Translations under genes and position numbers: made by a program
The notes under the pieces: model-generated
Database searches by the model: none
The model's input: only the letters and a program-made list of their open reading frames with translations
Told to the model about the DNA's origin: nothing
Part shown: positions 19,301 through 27,023 of the stretch, one piece after another
Position numbering within the stretch: position 1 is the first letter of the stretch
Layout of the letters: every line of letters starts with the position of its first letter
Origin: an uncultured Nitrosomonas sp.
GTDB taxonomy: Bacteria > Pseudomonadota > Gammaproteobacteria > Burkholderiales > Nitrosomonadaceae
Length of the DNA stretch: 64,000 nt
NCBI GenBank assembly: GCA_949281375.1
Contig: CASDLT010000040.1
Coordinates: 223,125-287,124 of the forward strand
Reading direction: 5' to 3'

Positions 19301-19876
19301 GCTGCGCGGGCGGCTGGATCGACGGTCTTGTATTTTGCTGGCTATAAAAAGTTGGTCGATCGTTATAAAGTGGCAGAGATCGAGGCGGCTGCTGATATTG
19401 TCGTGTGGTGCTGTGATGAATCGCCCGGCTTTGCCGCGACGCGGCCACAAGATAAAAGCTATGTTGGAAATATCGTGCAAGCCATGGTGGCTTACGGCAG
19501 CGGTGAATTGGGTGTGCAACCGGTTGCATTGGCTGAGGCTGATCATATTATCGCGATTGGTTCTGATCGCATGATGGCTGCTGTGGGGGTGGCCCGGCAT
19601 CATCAGTTGAAGCCATATTTGAAAGCAGATCATTTTGCCATTGGCTCAATTAACTCTCCAATGCAATGCATGATGAAGGAAATTTGCGCTCAATGTTTGC
19701 AACCGCATCAAGATCCTGAGACTGGGAAAATTACCTATGTATTCTCCTGTTTCAATCAGGATCAGCCTTTGGATCAAGTGGACTTCTCAGGTCTTGCCAT
19801 GCGATTGCGCCAGAATACTGTGCAGGAGAAATTGACCAATCAATGGATTGGGCGCTGCTTGAACAATAAAATATAG
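16328..19876 (+). CDS. Large multi-module FAD/NAD-binding iron-sulfur oxidoreductase
   Basis: This 1182-residue cytosolic flavoprotein is built of several modules. A poorly known N-terminal region (1-250) is followed by cysteine clusters, CIWCHEQGKDSC (about 256-267) and CAGTGHRICNDCMKSC (about 328-343), which resemble the GltD/DPYD-type iron-sulfur segment. A two-dinucleotide-binding oxidoreductase comes next, with GMGPAGYTLAHHL (about 400-412) and GGGLTAIDTA (about 579). An FNR/PyrK-like electron-transfer domain follows (about 865-1110, with GGGLGNAVLFS near 977). The C-terminus carries more cysteines (ICAQCLQP, VFSCF), as in PyrK-like 2Fe-2S ends. The substrate is unknown. An internal M at 16370 is an alternative start. 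Confidence 0.8.
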   Translation: MTNLDAALHVQQETMTDSPNFNFDFTVADLYQRNGLVRLDKLFLDFLHTGDETLYDKLSHARAHPDALLPKDESALLIDIAPWLEDFLARLFNIEYEVQQLAARHHELAPLYFCKRQFVQRRARGKISDEELASIDGLALEKELTAEFGEPFTELMFATKVAQWMEAEADNELRLNKALQYAAWALRTPEGQRHTHQGILFKSPAKLDFQHLLSLETDNSAGYTVHRLNHVRERDGFALTDHGTDLMGALDEANYCIWCHEQGKDSCSKGMIQKPKSPDEPRSFKRSELGALLAGCPLEERISEFHKLKTQGIAVGSLAMIVLDNPMCAGTGHRICNDCMKSCIYQKQEPVDIPQAETRTLKDVLALPWGFEIYSLLTRWNPLNLRRPVPKPASGRKVLVVGMGPAGYTLAHHLMNEGHAVVGIDGLKIEPLQEDISGVNPRGERVPFKAIRLASSLEENLDQRMPGGFGGVAEYGITVRWNKNFLKLIRLLLERREEFALFGGVRFGGTLTTDDAFALGFDHVALAAGAGRPTVLDLPNGLARGVRAASDFLMALQLTGAAQSDSIANMQLRLPVVVIGGGLTAIDTATEALAYYPVQVEKFLQRYEILTAIQGEDAVRQAWDSEEKQIADEFLVHARAIRAERKAAEQEQRESHIIPLLQSWGGATIAYRKRLIDSPSYTLNHEEVEKALEEGIWFAEGMTPTRVNVDTWGHTQSVQFAVQRHNEEGQWQDDGAVELPARALLVAAGTQPNTVLAREDEALFKLSGRYFAACDEEGNPVQPVYANPKPESPMVLLSRYKDSDDGRFISFFGDLHPSYSGNVVKAMSSAKQGYPVVSRVLGCVKPALDMAAPQFFADLNDRLRPTVHKVERLAPNIIEVVVHAPMAAEHFQPGQFYRFQNYATLAPIAGDTRLAMEGLALTGASVDIERGLVSLIVLEMGGSSNLCAMMQPGEPVILMGPTGTPTEIPSGQTVVLVGGGLGNAVLFSIGAAARAAGSTVLYFAGYKKLVDRYKVAEIEAAADIVVWCCDESPGFAATRPQDKSYVGNIVQAMVAYGSGELGVQPVALAEADHIIAIGSDRMMAAVGVARHHQLKPYLKADHFAIGSINSPMQCMMKEICAQCLQPHQDPETGKITYVFSCFNQDQPLDQVDFSGLAMRLRQNTVQEKLTNQWIGRCLNNKI

Positions 19877-20035
19877 AGCAGATTCCAGTCGATGTGGCGC
19901 GCGCTTCCTTACAACCATTGTTGTATGAAGCATCTGATTGAGTTTCTCAGGGTATTCTGCATGAATATCGGGTAGGTAATGGCCTGAGTTATCTTGCCCT
20001 GATCGGATGAGGGGATTTTCGTATGAATATACTGA

Positions 20036-20042
20036 GGGGGGG
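20036..20042. repeat. G7 homopolymer at the start of the pseudo-kinase gene
   Basis: Seven G (20036-20042) lie 6 bases before the GTG at 20049 and just after an upstream in-frame ATG at 20007. Depending on which start is used, a length change would alter ribosome-binding-site spacing or shift the frame. Confidence 0.6.
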
Positions 20043-20048
20043 AATCGG

Positions 20049-22040
20049 GTGCCTACAGTACAAGAAACCGATCAAGCGCCGCTGCGGCACATTGATAAGC
20101 AGTACAGTATTCTGATTGTCGGTGACATGGCGAATGATCGCCAACTGATTATTACTACACTGAGCAATTCCGGTTATCGTACTTTTGAAGTGAATAATGA
20201 CGGAGAAGCGCTGCGCCATCTCAACGATCAGATTATCGATGCTGTATTGCTTGCAATCGCTCGTCCTGGAATAAACAATTTTGACGTATGCAGAAAAATT
20301 CGCCAGATGAGAGAGATGCAAGGAATCCCAGAAGTGCCCGTGATCATGCTGATACCGAACAAAGAGGTCGATGTCACGATTAATGAAGGTCTCAATGCTG
20401 GGGCAACCGATTTTATCATCAAACCTTTTGATTCCGATGAGTTGAGGGCGCGAATGGCGGTTGTGAAAGAGCGGATTCGGTTGAATGAACAACGGGCTGC
20501 ATGCTTTACTGCCGAATCGACCCTACGTTCACAAGCTGCGCTTCTCGCCATGGTGACCCAGGAAATCCGAACTCCCATGAACGCCCTTATTGGCTTATCC
20601 TATCTCGGCTTACAAGCCAGACTTGATAAAACCCCTCGCAGCTATTTAGAAAAAATTAATTTCTCTGCGCGCTCATTATTGAGCATCATCAATGATGCAC
20701 TTGATTTTTCACGAATAGAAGGTGGCAGACTGAGGCTCTCAGAAGAGAATTTCAATGTACGAGAATACTTGACCCAAGTCCATGACTTAGCAAATGGCTT
20801 GGCGTGTGATAAAGGAGTAGGCTTTAAGCTCGATGTTTCTCCCGGAGTACCCGAGGTGCTCTGTGGCGATGCCGCCCGTTTAGGTCAGGCACTCGTTAAT
20901 CTTGTCAATACCGCAGTAAAGCTGACTGATAAAGGCGTTGTGACTCTGCACGTTCGCGCCGACGTATCCGACGCTGATTTCGTGGAATTACTGTTTATTA
21001 TTCGTGGTCGAGGTATCGATCCCCGGCGCATTGAGTGTCTGTCCGAATGGCGCGATTGTACAAACCAAGCCCGTCATTACAGACACAGCAACAGCACACT
21101 GAATTTGGCGATCAGCCGCGAGTTGATCAGCATGATGGGCGGGCGCATTTGGGTGGAGCACTCATCCGAAGAGAATGGTTGTTTTCATTGCTCTGTCCGC
21201 TTGAAATCTGGTTATCAAATGACTAATGCTAAACTACTGCCGATAGAATCTCTTGATTCGGCCAAAGCACGCGTCCAGGGTGCTCGTATTTTGATTGTTG
21301 AAGAGAATCCGACTGACCAGTTAGTGATTCGCGATTTGCTGGAACTGGCCGGCGCTGTGGTGGACATTGCAGGTAAGGATCAGAGCGCAATGGATAGGCT
21401 GGTCAAAGAGAAATTTGATGTGGTAATCGTAAATCCTCAAGGGAGTGTTTTGAATGATGCCGAGAGCGTGGGCCGGCTTCGGGAGAAGAGCAAATATGCA
21501 CGGTTGTGCATAATTGGCATCATCGATCCGTTGATCCCGGAGGAGTGCGACCGATCTGTTGTTGCTGACATGGATGATTATTTACCTTGGCCAATTGACC
21601 CTGAACTGACGTACCGGATTTTGGCGAAATGGTTGACTGATAAATCCGAAACAGCGGCCGATCAGCATCTGGAAAGTGCGCAGTCCAGCAAACCTCTGCC
21701 GGTAGATATTTCAGTACTGCATCGGATGTTTCATAATAATGCAACATTGGTTCGCAAGTTCGGCCTCAAGTTTGTCGAGGTTGCCAATGATACGCTGGCA
21801 GAAATGAACGTCGCTCAGGCAGAAAAGGATCTGCCAGCGCTGGGTCGGTTGGGACATAAATTGAAATCTTCGGCACGTACCATTGGTGCTTCGAGTTTCG
21901 CTGATCTGTGCGAAAAACTTGAAAAAGCCAATTTGAATAATAATTGGTCCAATGCCGAATCACTGCTGAAACAGATTCCTGTGGTGCTGACACAAATTAC
22001 TCAGCAGTTGGAGCAAGAATTTCGCATTATGGATAAATGA
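20049..22040 (+). CDS. Hybrid histidine kinase-like protein with degenerate catalytic motifs (REC-HisKA-HATPase-REC-Hpt)
   Basis: This 663-residue protein has the domain order receiver, HisKA, HATPase, receiver, Hpt. Nearly every catalytic motif is changed. The first receiver has A in place of the phospho-acceptor D (VLLAIARPG). HisKA has Q for H (MVTQEIRTPMN). The N-box has T for the second N (VNLVNTAVKLT). No DxGxG is present (IIRGRGIDP), and the glycine-rich G2 box reads NSTLNLAIS. The second receiver has N for D (VVIVNPQG). Only the Hpt histidine (GHKLKSSART) looks intact. I prefer the GTG at 20049, with GAGGGGGGG just upstream; ATG at 20007 would add 14 residues. It follows the flavoprotein gene after about 170 bases. 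Confidence 0.85.
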   Translation: MPTVQETDQAPLRHIDKQYSILIVGDMANDRQLIITTLSNSGYRTFEVNNDGEALRHLNDQIIDAVLLAIARPGINNFDVCRKIRQMREMQGIPEVPVIMLIPNKEVDVTINEGLNAGATDFIIKPFDSDELRARMAVVKERIRLNEQRAACFTAESTLRSQAALLAMVTQEIRTPMNALIGLSYLGLQARLDKTPRSYLEKINFSARSLLSIINDALDFSRIEGGRLRLSEENFNVREYLTQVHDLANGLACDKGVGFKLDVSPGVPEVLCGDAARLGQALVNLVNTAVKLTDKGVVTLHVRADVSDADFVELLFIIRGRGIDPRRIECLSEWRDCTNQARHYRHSNSTLNLAISRELISMMGGRIWVEHSSEENGCFHCSVRLKSGYQMTNAKLLPIESLDSAKARVQGARILIVEENPTDQLVIRDLLELAGAVVDIAGKDQSAMDRLVKEKFDVVIVNPQGSVLNDAESVGRLREKSKYARLCIIGIIDPLIPEECDRSVVADMDDYLPWPIDPELTYRILAKWLTDKSETAADQHLESAQSSKPLPVDISVLHRMFHNNATLVRKFGLKFVEVANDTLAEMNVAQAEKDLPALGRLGHKLKSSARTIGASSFADLCEKLEKANLNNNWSNAESLLKQIPVVLTQITQQLEQEFRIMDK

Positions 22041-22052
22041 TTTCAATATCTC

Positions 22053-22205
22053 TCATGGCCAGGTTTCGCCAGCAATCTGAACCGTTGACGACTCGCTGGA
22101 ACAGAATTTCTCGACCAGAGATCCGGTCGGAAAGGGGGGCATAACCTGCATCTGCAGCAGCGAAATTATCCCGATGATTGTCAATATCAGCGGAAAATCG
22201 ATCAT
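22053..22205 (-). CDS. Possible small membrane protein
   Basis: This 50-codon frame on the minus strand starts at ATG 22205 and encodes a hydrophobic N-terminal helix (IDFPLILTIIGIISLLQMQVM), then a polar tail. An AGGA lies about 11 bases upstream, which is long. I recognise no family. It lies convergent to the pseudo-kinase gene and upstream of, and divergent from, pntAA. It may be a chance frame. Confidence 0.3.
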   Translation of the reverse strand: MIDFPLILTIIGIISLLQMQVMPPFPTGSLVEKFCSSESSTVQIAGETWP

Positions 22206-22252
22206 GATCAAGTTTTTCCTAATCCAAGTAATGCATTGCATGCAAATTGATT

Positions 22253-22258
22253 TATAAT
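22253..22258 (+). promoter_or_regulatory. Possible -10 box upstream of pntAA
   Basis: TATAAT lies about 70 bases before the pntAA start. The palindrome TTGCATGCAA at 22236-22245 is just upstream. No good -35 box is seen at 17 bases, so the call is weak. Confidence 0.35.
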
Positions 22259-22328
22259 CCGCAGTTCATTTAAAGAATTAAGCGCAATTCTGCTGTTTAT
22301 AAGCAGATTGGTAAAAGGGAGATCATCA

Positions 22329-23450
22329 ATGCATATAGGCATACCCGCAGAGATCCGCGCGGGAGAAACGCGTGTAGCAGTTACACCGGAAACCGTTAAG
22401 AAATTTACTGCCAAAGGTATTCATAAGGTATCTATACAATCAGGCGCCGGTGCAGGCGCCAGCATTCCTGATTCAGCCTATCAGGAAGCTGGCGCAACGA
22501 TAGTCACTGATGCGGCTGAATTATACGCTCAATCTGAAATCGTTCTGAAGGTGAGAGGGCCGGAAGGTGCGGAATTGGCAATGATGCGCAAGGATGCTGT
22601 ATTAGTGGGCCTGTTGGCGCCGCATCAGAAAGAAGGTATTCAGGCATTGGCGCAACATGGTGTGACCGCATTTTCAATGGAAAAATTGCCGCGCATATCT
22701 CGGGCACAGAGTATGGATGTGTTGTCATCACAGGCAAATATTGCCGGCTACAAGGCTGTCATTCTGGCGGCGAATGTTTACCAGAGATTTTTCCCAATGC
22801 TGATGACTGCAGCAGGAACGGTAAAAGCTGCGCGTGTTTTAGTGCTGGGTGCTGGGGTGGCCGGGTTGCAAGCCATTGCAACAGCAAAACGACTGGGCGC
22901 CGTGGTGGAAGCATTTGATGTGCGGCCAGCCGCCAAGGAGCAGGTAGAGAGCTTGGGTGCAAAATTTGTTGAAGTACCACTGAGCGATGAGGAAAAAGCT
23001 AAAGCCGAGACTGCCGGAGGGTATGCGACTGAAATGTCAGAGGATTATAAGCGTCGTCAAGGTGAATTGGTGCATGAGCGTGCGATTGCTGCAGATATCA
23101 TTATTACCACGGCATTAATTCCAGGTCGCCCTGCTCCCGTATTGATTAAGGAAGAGACTGTCCAAGGCATGAAACCGGGATCGGTAATTGTCGATATGGC
23201 GGTTGAAGCCGGCGGTAATTGTCCAATATCAGAATTGAATAAAACTGTTGTGAAGCATGGCGTGCATCTGATCGGCATTGCCAATATTCCAGGATTGGTG
23301 GCGGCGGATTCCAGTACGTTGTATGCACGCAACTTGATGAATTTTATGAATTTAATGTTAGATCCGGCCAGTGGCGAATTTAAGGTGAATCGTGATGATG
23401 AGATTATTGCAGGAACATTGGTGTGCATGAACGGAGAGCTGATTGCCTAA
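22329..23450 (+). CDS. pntAA: NAD(P) transhydrogenase subunit alpha, part 1
   Basis: This 373-residue soluble NAD(H)-binding subunit (dI) of the proton-translocating transhydrogenase starts with MHIGIPAEIRAGETRVAVTP, the typical N-terminus. The NAD-binding GAGVAGLQAIATAKRLGA motif lies at about 175-192. The mobile loop region and MAVEAGGNCP segment are intact. The ATG at 22329 is supported by AAGGGAG upstream. The protein lacks the membrane helices of the fused enteric PntA; these are in the next gene. The enzyme couples hydride transfer between NADH and NADP+ to the proton gradient, giving NADPH. Confidence 0.94.
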   Translation: MHIGIPAEIRAGETRVAVTPETVKKFTAKGIHKVSIQSGAGAGASIPDSAYQEAGATIVTDAAELYAQSEIVLKVRGPEGAELAMMRKDAVLVGLLAPHQKEGIQALAQHGVTAFSMEKLPRISRAQSMDVLSSQANIAGYKAVILAANVYQRFFPMLMTAAGTVKAARVLVLGAGVAGLQAIATAKRLGAVVEAFDVRPAAKEQVESLGAKFVEVPLSDEEKAKAETAGGYATEMSEDYKRRQGELVHERAIAADIIITTALIPGRPAPVLIKEETVQGMKPGSVIVDMAVEAGGNCPISELNKTVVKHGVHLIGIANIPGLVAADSSTLYARNLMNFMNLMLDPASGEFKVNRDDEIIAGTLVCMNGELIA

Positions 23451-23541
23451 CTGTCATAAGGCGTTTTGACCATAAATAATGAACATATTACATGATCACG
23501 TTTGATCGTACAGTTAACGGACAAATTTAAAAGGAGTCGTC

Positions 23542-23850
23542 ATGATTGGTGAAATCGATCCGGTTATTATCAATTTAACAGTTTTTGTGCTGGCCATTTT
23601 TGTGGGTTATCACGTGGTATGGAATGTAACCCCAGCTTTACATACTCCGCTGATGTCAGTGACGAATGCAATTTCGGGAATCATTCTGGTCGGTGCGATG
23701 TTGGCGGCAGGACCGGTAGAAACCGACTGGGGGGTCTGGTTGGGCGCTGCAGCGGTTACGTTGGCTGCAATTAATGTCTTTGGCGGGTTTCTGGTAAGTC
23801 AACGAATGCTGGAAATGTTTAAGAAAAAAGAAAAAAAAGGAAACGCGTAA
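23542..23850 (+). CDS. pntAB: NAD(P) transhydrogenase subunit alpha, part 2 (membrane)
   Basis: This 102-residue protein has three or four hydrophobic helices (about 8-25, 38-56 and 65-88) and corresponds to the membrane part of PntA. Its [19 protein letters not shown] segment is typical of the subunit. A strong AAAAGGAG ribosome-binding site precedes the ATG. The stop codon is directly followed by the pntB start. With PntB it forms the proton channel. Confidence 0.93.
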   Translation: MIGEIDPVIINLTVFVLAIFVGYHVVWNVTPALHTPLMSVTNAISGIILVGAMLAAGPVETDWGVWLGAAAVTLAAINVFGGFLVSQRMLEMFKKKEKKGNA

Positions 23851-25230
23851 ATGTCAGCTAATTTGGTAGCACTTGCGTATTTAGTAGCTTCAGTATTTTT
23901 TATACTGGCGCTAAAAGGTCTAAGCTCACCTGAATCAGCGCGTCGTGGAAATCTGTTTGGTATGGTGGGTATGGTGATCGCGGTTGCCACGACCTTGACG
24001 TTGACGCAAAATTGGCCTTTGATTCTGGGATGTATTGCTGTCGGTGGCGTGATTGGAGCTTTAGTGGCTCAGCGCGTACAGATGACTGCGATGCCAGAGC
24101 TGGTTGCCTTCATGCATTCTCTGGTTGGTTTGGCGGCGGTGTTCATCGCGATTGCGGCGGTAAATAATCCTGTGTCTTTTGGCTTGCCTGAGATTCTCCC
24201 TACTGGAAGTAAACTTGAGTTGTTTCTAGGCACATTCATTGGGGCGATGACATGGTCAGGCTCAGTGATTGCATTCTTGAAATTGTCCGGGCGCATGAGT
24301 GGAACGCCGATCGTGTTTACCGGTCAGCATATGATCAATTTGTTGATGGCTCTGGCGATGGTTGGTTTTGGCTTGTGGTTCTTCTTCAGTGACACCACGA
24401 ACTGGACTGCCTTCATTGCAATGACCGCAATTGCTTTCATTCTCGGTTTCTTAATCATTATTCCGATCGGCGGCGCTGATATGCCGGTGGTCATTTCAAT
24501 GCTGAACTCGTATTCGGGCTGGGCGGCAGCAGGTATTGGTTTTTCTCTGGGTAATCCGATGCTGATTATTGCGGGATCATTGGTCGGCAGCTCAGGTGCG
24601 ATTCTTTCTTATATCATGTGCAAAGCCATGAACCGGCCATTCTTGTCCGTGATCCTTGGGGGATTTGGTAGTGACGGCGGAACAGCGGTGGCGGATAGCG
24701 GAGAACAAAAAACGTACCGGAGCGGTAGCGCTGAAGATGCCGCTTTCCTGATGGGTAATGCCGATAGTGTCATTATCGTTCCTGGGTATGGGTTAGCTGT
24801 AGCCAGGGCTCAGCATGCTGTCAAGGAATTGGCTGAATTGCTGCATGAAAAAGGTGTGAATGTGCGTTTTGCGATACATCCTGTAGCAGGTCGCATGCCT
24901 GGCCATATGAACGTATTGCTGGCTGAGGCGGAAATTCCGTATGAGCAAGTTCAGGAAATGGAAGAAATCAATAGTGATTTCTCAAACACTGATGTCGTTC
25001 TGGTTTTGGGCGCCAATGATGTGGTTAATCCTGCCGCCAATGTGCAGGGTAGTCCGATTTATGGCATGCCGATCCTGGATGCATATAAGGCGCGTACTGT
25101 GATGGTGGTCAAGCGGAGTATGGCCGTGGGTTATGCAGGACTTGACAATGATTTGTTCTATATGGATAAGACCATGATGATATTCGGTGATGCTAAGAAA
25201 GTCGTTGAGCACATGGTTAAGGCCCTATAA
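23851..25230 (+). CDS. pntB: NAD(P) transhydrogenase subunit beta
   Basis: This 459-residue subunit has an N-terminal set of about eight transmembrane helices (dII, residues 1-260) and a C-terminal NADP(H)-binding domain (dIII). The dIII motifs VPGYGLAVARAQHAV (about 310-324), IHPVAGRMPGHMNVLL (about 343-358) and GANDVVNPAA are intact. It abuts pntAB and is followed after about 165 bases by a terminator. The operon produces NADPH at the cost of the proton gradient, useful in an organism with little NADPH from sugars; this last point is inference. Confidence 0.95.
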   Translation: MSANLVALAYLVASVFFILALKGLSSPESARRGNLFGMVGMVIAVATTLTLTQNWPLILGCIAVGGVIGALVAQRVQMTAMPELVAFMHSLVGLAAVFIAIAAVNNPVSFGLPEILPTGSKLELFLGTFIGAMTWSGSVIAFLKLSGRMSGTPIVFTGQHMINLLMALAMVGFGLWFFFSDTTNWTAFIAMTAIAFILGFLIIIPIGGADMPVVISMLNSYSGWAAAGIGFSLGNPMLIIAGSLVGSSGAILSYIMCKAMNRPFLSVILGGFGSDGGTAVADSGEQKTYRSGSAEDAAFLMGNADSVIIVPGYGLAVARAQHAVKELAELLHEKGVNVRFAIHPVAGRMPGHMNVLLAEAEIPYEQVQEMEEINSDFSNTDVVLVLGANDVVNPAANVQGSPIYGMPILDAYKARTVMVVKRSMAVGYAGLDNDLFYMDKTMMIFGDAKKVVEHMVKAL

Positions 25231-25393
25231 GGAATCTTGATGCACCTGAACGTTCAGCGTCTGGTTAGGACTGCGTTTGAATCAGAGCTGAAATCCATTG
25301 CGATCCGTATGTGGCGCTTAATTTCGCATTGTTATTATCGCTCATTATCATATTAAAAGTTATTTGAATAGCAATAGTAAGTAAAAAAAAAGA

Positions 25394-25423
25394 AGGCAGT
25401 GTCAGACGCTGCCTCTTTTTTTT
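25394..25423. terminator. Bidirectional rho-independent terminator
   Basis: AGGCAGTGT (25394-25402) pairs with ACGCTGCCT (25406-25414), giving a 9-bp stem with one G-U pair and a 3-base loop. It is followed by eight T (25416-25423) and preceded by a run of A on the other side. It lies between the convergent pntB and EAL genes and can serve both. Confidence 0.88.
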
Positions 25424-25438
25424 GTGCCTCAGTATTTT

Positions 25439-26944
25439 TTAAGATTCCAAATCTCTAAACGGATGAGCTTTTGCAATTCCGAAACCCTGTGCATAGTCAA
25501 TGCCAATTTCCTGCAATTTCGCGACGATATCGTCCGTTTCCACGAGTTCGGCAATGGTTTTGTTTTTTGATTTTTGCGCAAGCTTGTGTATCGATATTAC
25601 TTTATTCAGATCTTCTGGATCACGAAGAATGTTGCAGATCAGGCTGCCATCAATCTTCAGGTAATCGATTTTTATTTTATCGAGCAGAGCCACAGAGCTT
25701 GGGTCGTCATTGAAACTGCACAGTGACACCAAACAACCAAGATCATGGATTCTTTGTGCAAAATTAATTGTATCCGTAGTGTTCGCTTCTGCATCTGCAA
25801 CTTCGATTTCAAAGCAAAGGTTGGCGGGAATAACGTTCATGTTCTTGATTTGCTCTTGAATAAAATCAGGAAAAACACGGTCACTGAGTGTGTCTTTGGC
25901 GACATTTAAGCAGAAAATCGATTGACTCTTAGGATGAGTCGATAACCACTTAACGATATGATTGACAATCCATCGATCGAGCTGAGGCATCAAATTGAAT
26001 TGATCAACAAATGGTAAAAATGAACCGGGTGGCATCAAATTATTGTCTTCTTCATTCATGCGAATCAGAATTTCGTAATGAGACGCTGCGGAGGAACTTG
26101 GTTTAAGTGGACTAATGTGCTGGTAATAGAGATTAAATTCTCCACCATCAATGGCTTGGGCAATCCTTGCTGCAGTCGTCGTTGGTTTTTGTGATGCTGT
26201 TTGGGGTGCATATTGTGTTGCGCCATCGGTAGGAAGTATTTCAATGATGGTTTTTGGTTCGGGTTTAGGTGGATGATCCGCTTTATTCTTGAGGGAAACG
26301 CGATTTTTTTCTTGAGTGCGCGGGGTATGTATCGTATAGAAGCCGATGGCTTTTCCTTTGTTATTCAGATGGGGGACATATTGCTCAGTGAAAATATACG
26401 GAAATCCCTTCGTGGATTTAAGAACACGTTCATTATGAACTGTTTTCCCTGAGAGAATTTCTGCAGCACATTGCGTGATATCCGAAGAGAAATCATCACT
26501 GGAGAATTCGGTCAAAAGCCTTTCATCGATCTGGTCAGGTTTCAATCCAAACCATCTGCGGAAAATACGATTATGATACCGACACCGAAGGTCGGTATTA
26601 AAGTATGCCAGCATGACAGGTATATTCTCATCAATGAACAAGGATTTTATTTTGCTTTCTGAAGCGACTTTTTCTGCCCACAACCGATGTTTGATTTCAT
26701 TAGCCAATCTTTCCTTGGTGATAACAAGTTGATTCTCTTGATCCTTAATGTTTTTTTCTGTGCGTGCTTGCTGAATGATGATGACAATCTGCACTAAAAC
26801 CAAACAAACCCACAATGCAGCAGACCAGTGTAAAACCACTTCATCGAAGAAAAAAACATTGATGATGAGAGCTATAATTAGCCCCAGAGCGAGGTAGGCA
26901 GCTAAGGAAGGCTTGACAATACGAGAAAGGGATATTGAACGCAT
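25439..26944 (-). CDS. Membrane PAS-EAL protein with degenerate EAL domain
   Basis: This 501-residue protein has two N-terminal transmembrane helices (about 14-30 and 36-56), a coiled segment (about 60-100), a PAS domain (about 103-210), a low-complexity linker and a C-terminal EAL domain (about 255-500). The EAL domain reads EIL for EAL. It keeps LNVA, FEIE, YLKIDG and AELVET, but the metal-binding DDFGTG is replaced by CSFNDDPSS. It is therefore predicted to bind c-di-GMP poorly or not to hydrolyse it, and may be a receptor or scaffold. It is convergent to pntB, with a shared terminator. Confidence 0.85.
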   Translation of the reverse strand: MRSISLSRIVKPSLAAYLALGLIIALIINVFFFDEVVLHWSAALWVCLVLVQIVIIIQQARTEKNIKDQENQLVITKERLANEIKHRLWAEKVASESKIKSLFIDENIPVMLAYFNTDLRCRYHNRIFRRWFGLKPDQIDERLLTEFSSDDFSSDITQCAAEILSGKTVHNERVLKSTKGFPYIFTEQYVPHLNNKGKAIGFYTIHTPRTQEKNRVSLKNKADHPPKPEPKTIIEILPTDGATQYAPQTASQKPTTTAARIAQAIDGGEFNLYYQHISPLKPSSSAASHYEILIRMNEEDNNLMPPGSFLPFVDQFNLMPQLDRWIVNHIVKWLSTHPKSQSIFCLNVAKDTLSDRVFPDFIQEQIKNMNVIPANLCFEIEVADAEANTTDTINFAQRIHDLGCLVSLCSFNDDPSSVALLDKIKIDYLKIDGSLICNILRDPEDLNKVISIHKLAQKSKNKTIAELVETDDIVAKLQEIGIDYAQGFGIAKAHPFRDLES

Positions 26945-27023
26945 ACCTATTCCTTATTCTTACTCATGATGAGTTTTATTAAAGATTACTTCGGAAATCC
27001 TCGGGTGATCGAGTAGTAATATA

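Noticed and set aside
16328..19876. The giant flavoprotein as the flavoprotein subunit (CysJ) of the sulfite reductase at 11778-13517.
   Set aside because: It has no flavodoxin-like FMN domain and is separated by the 978-base gap and the REC-EAL gene. Its modules are GltD- and PyrK-like, not CysJ-like.
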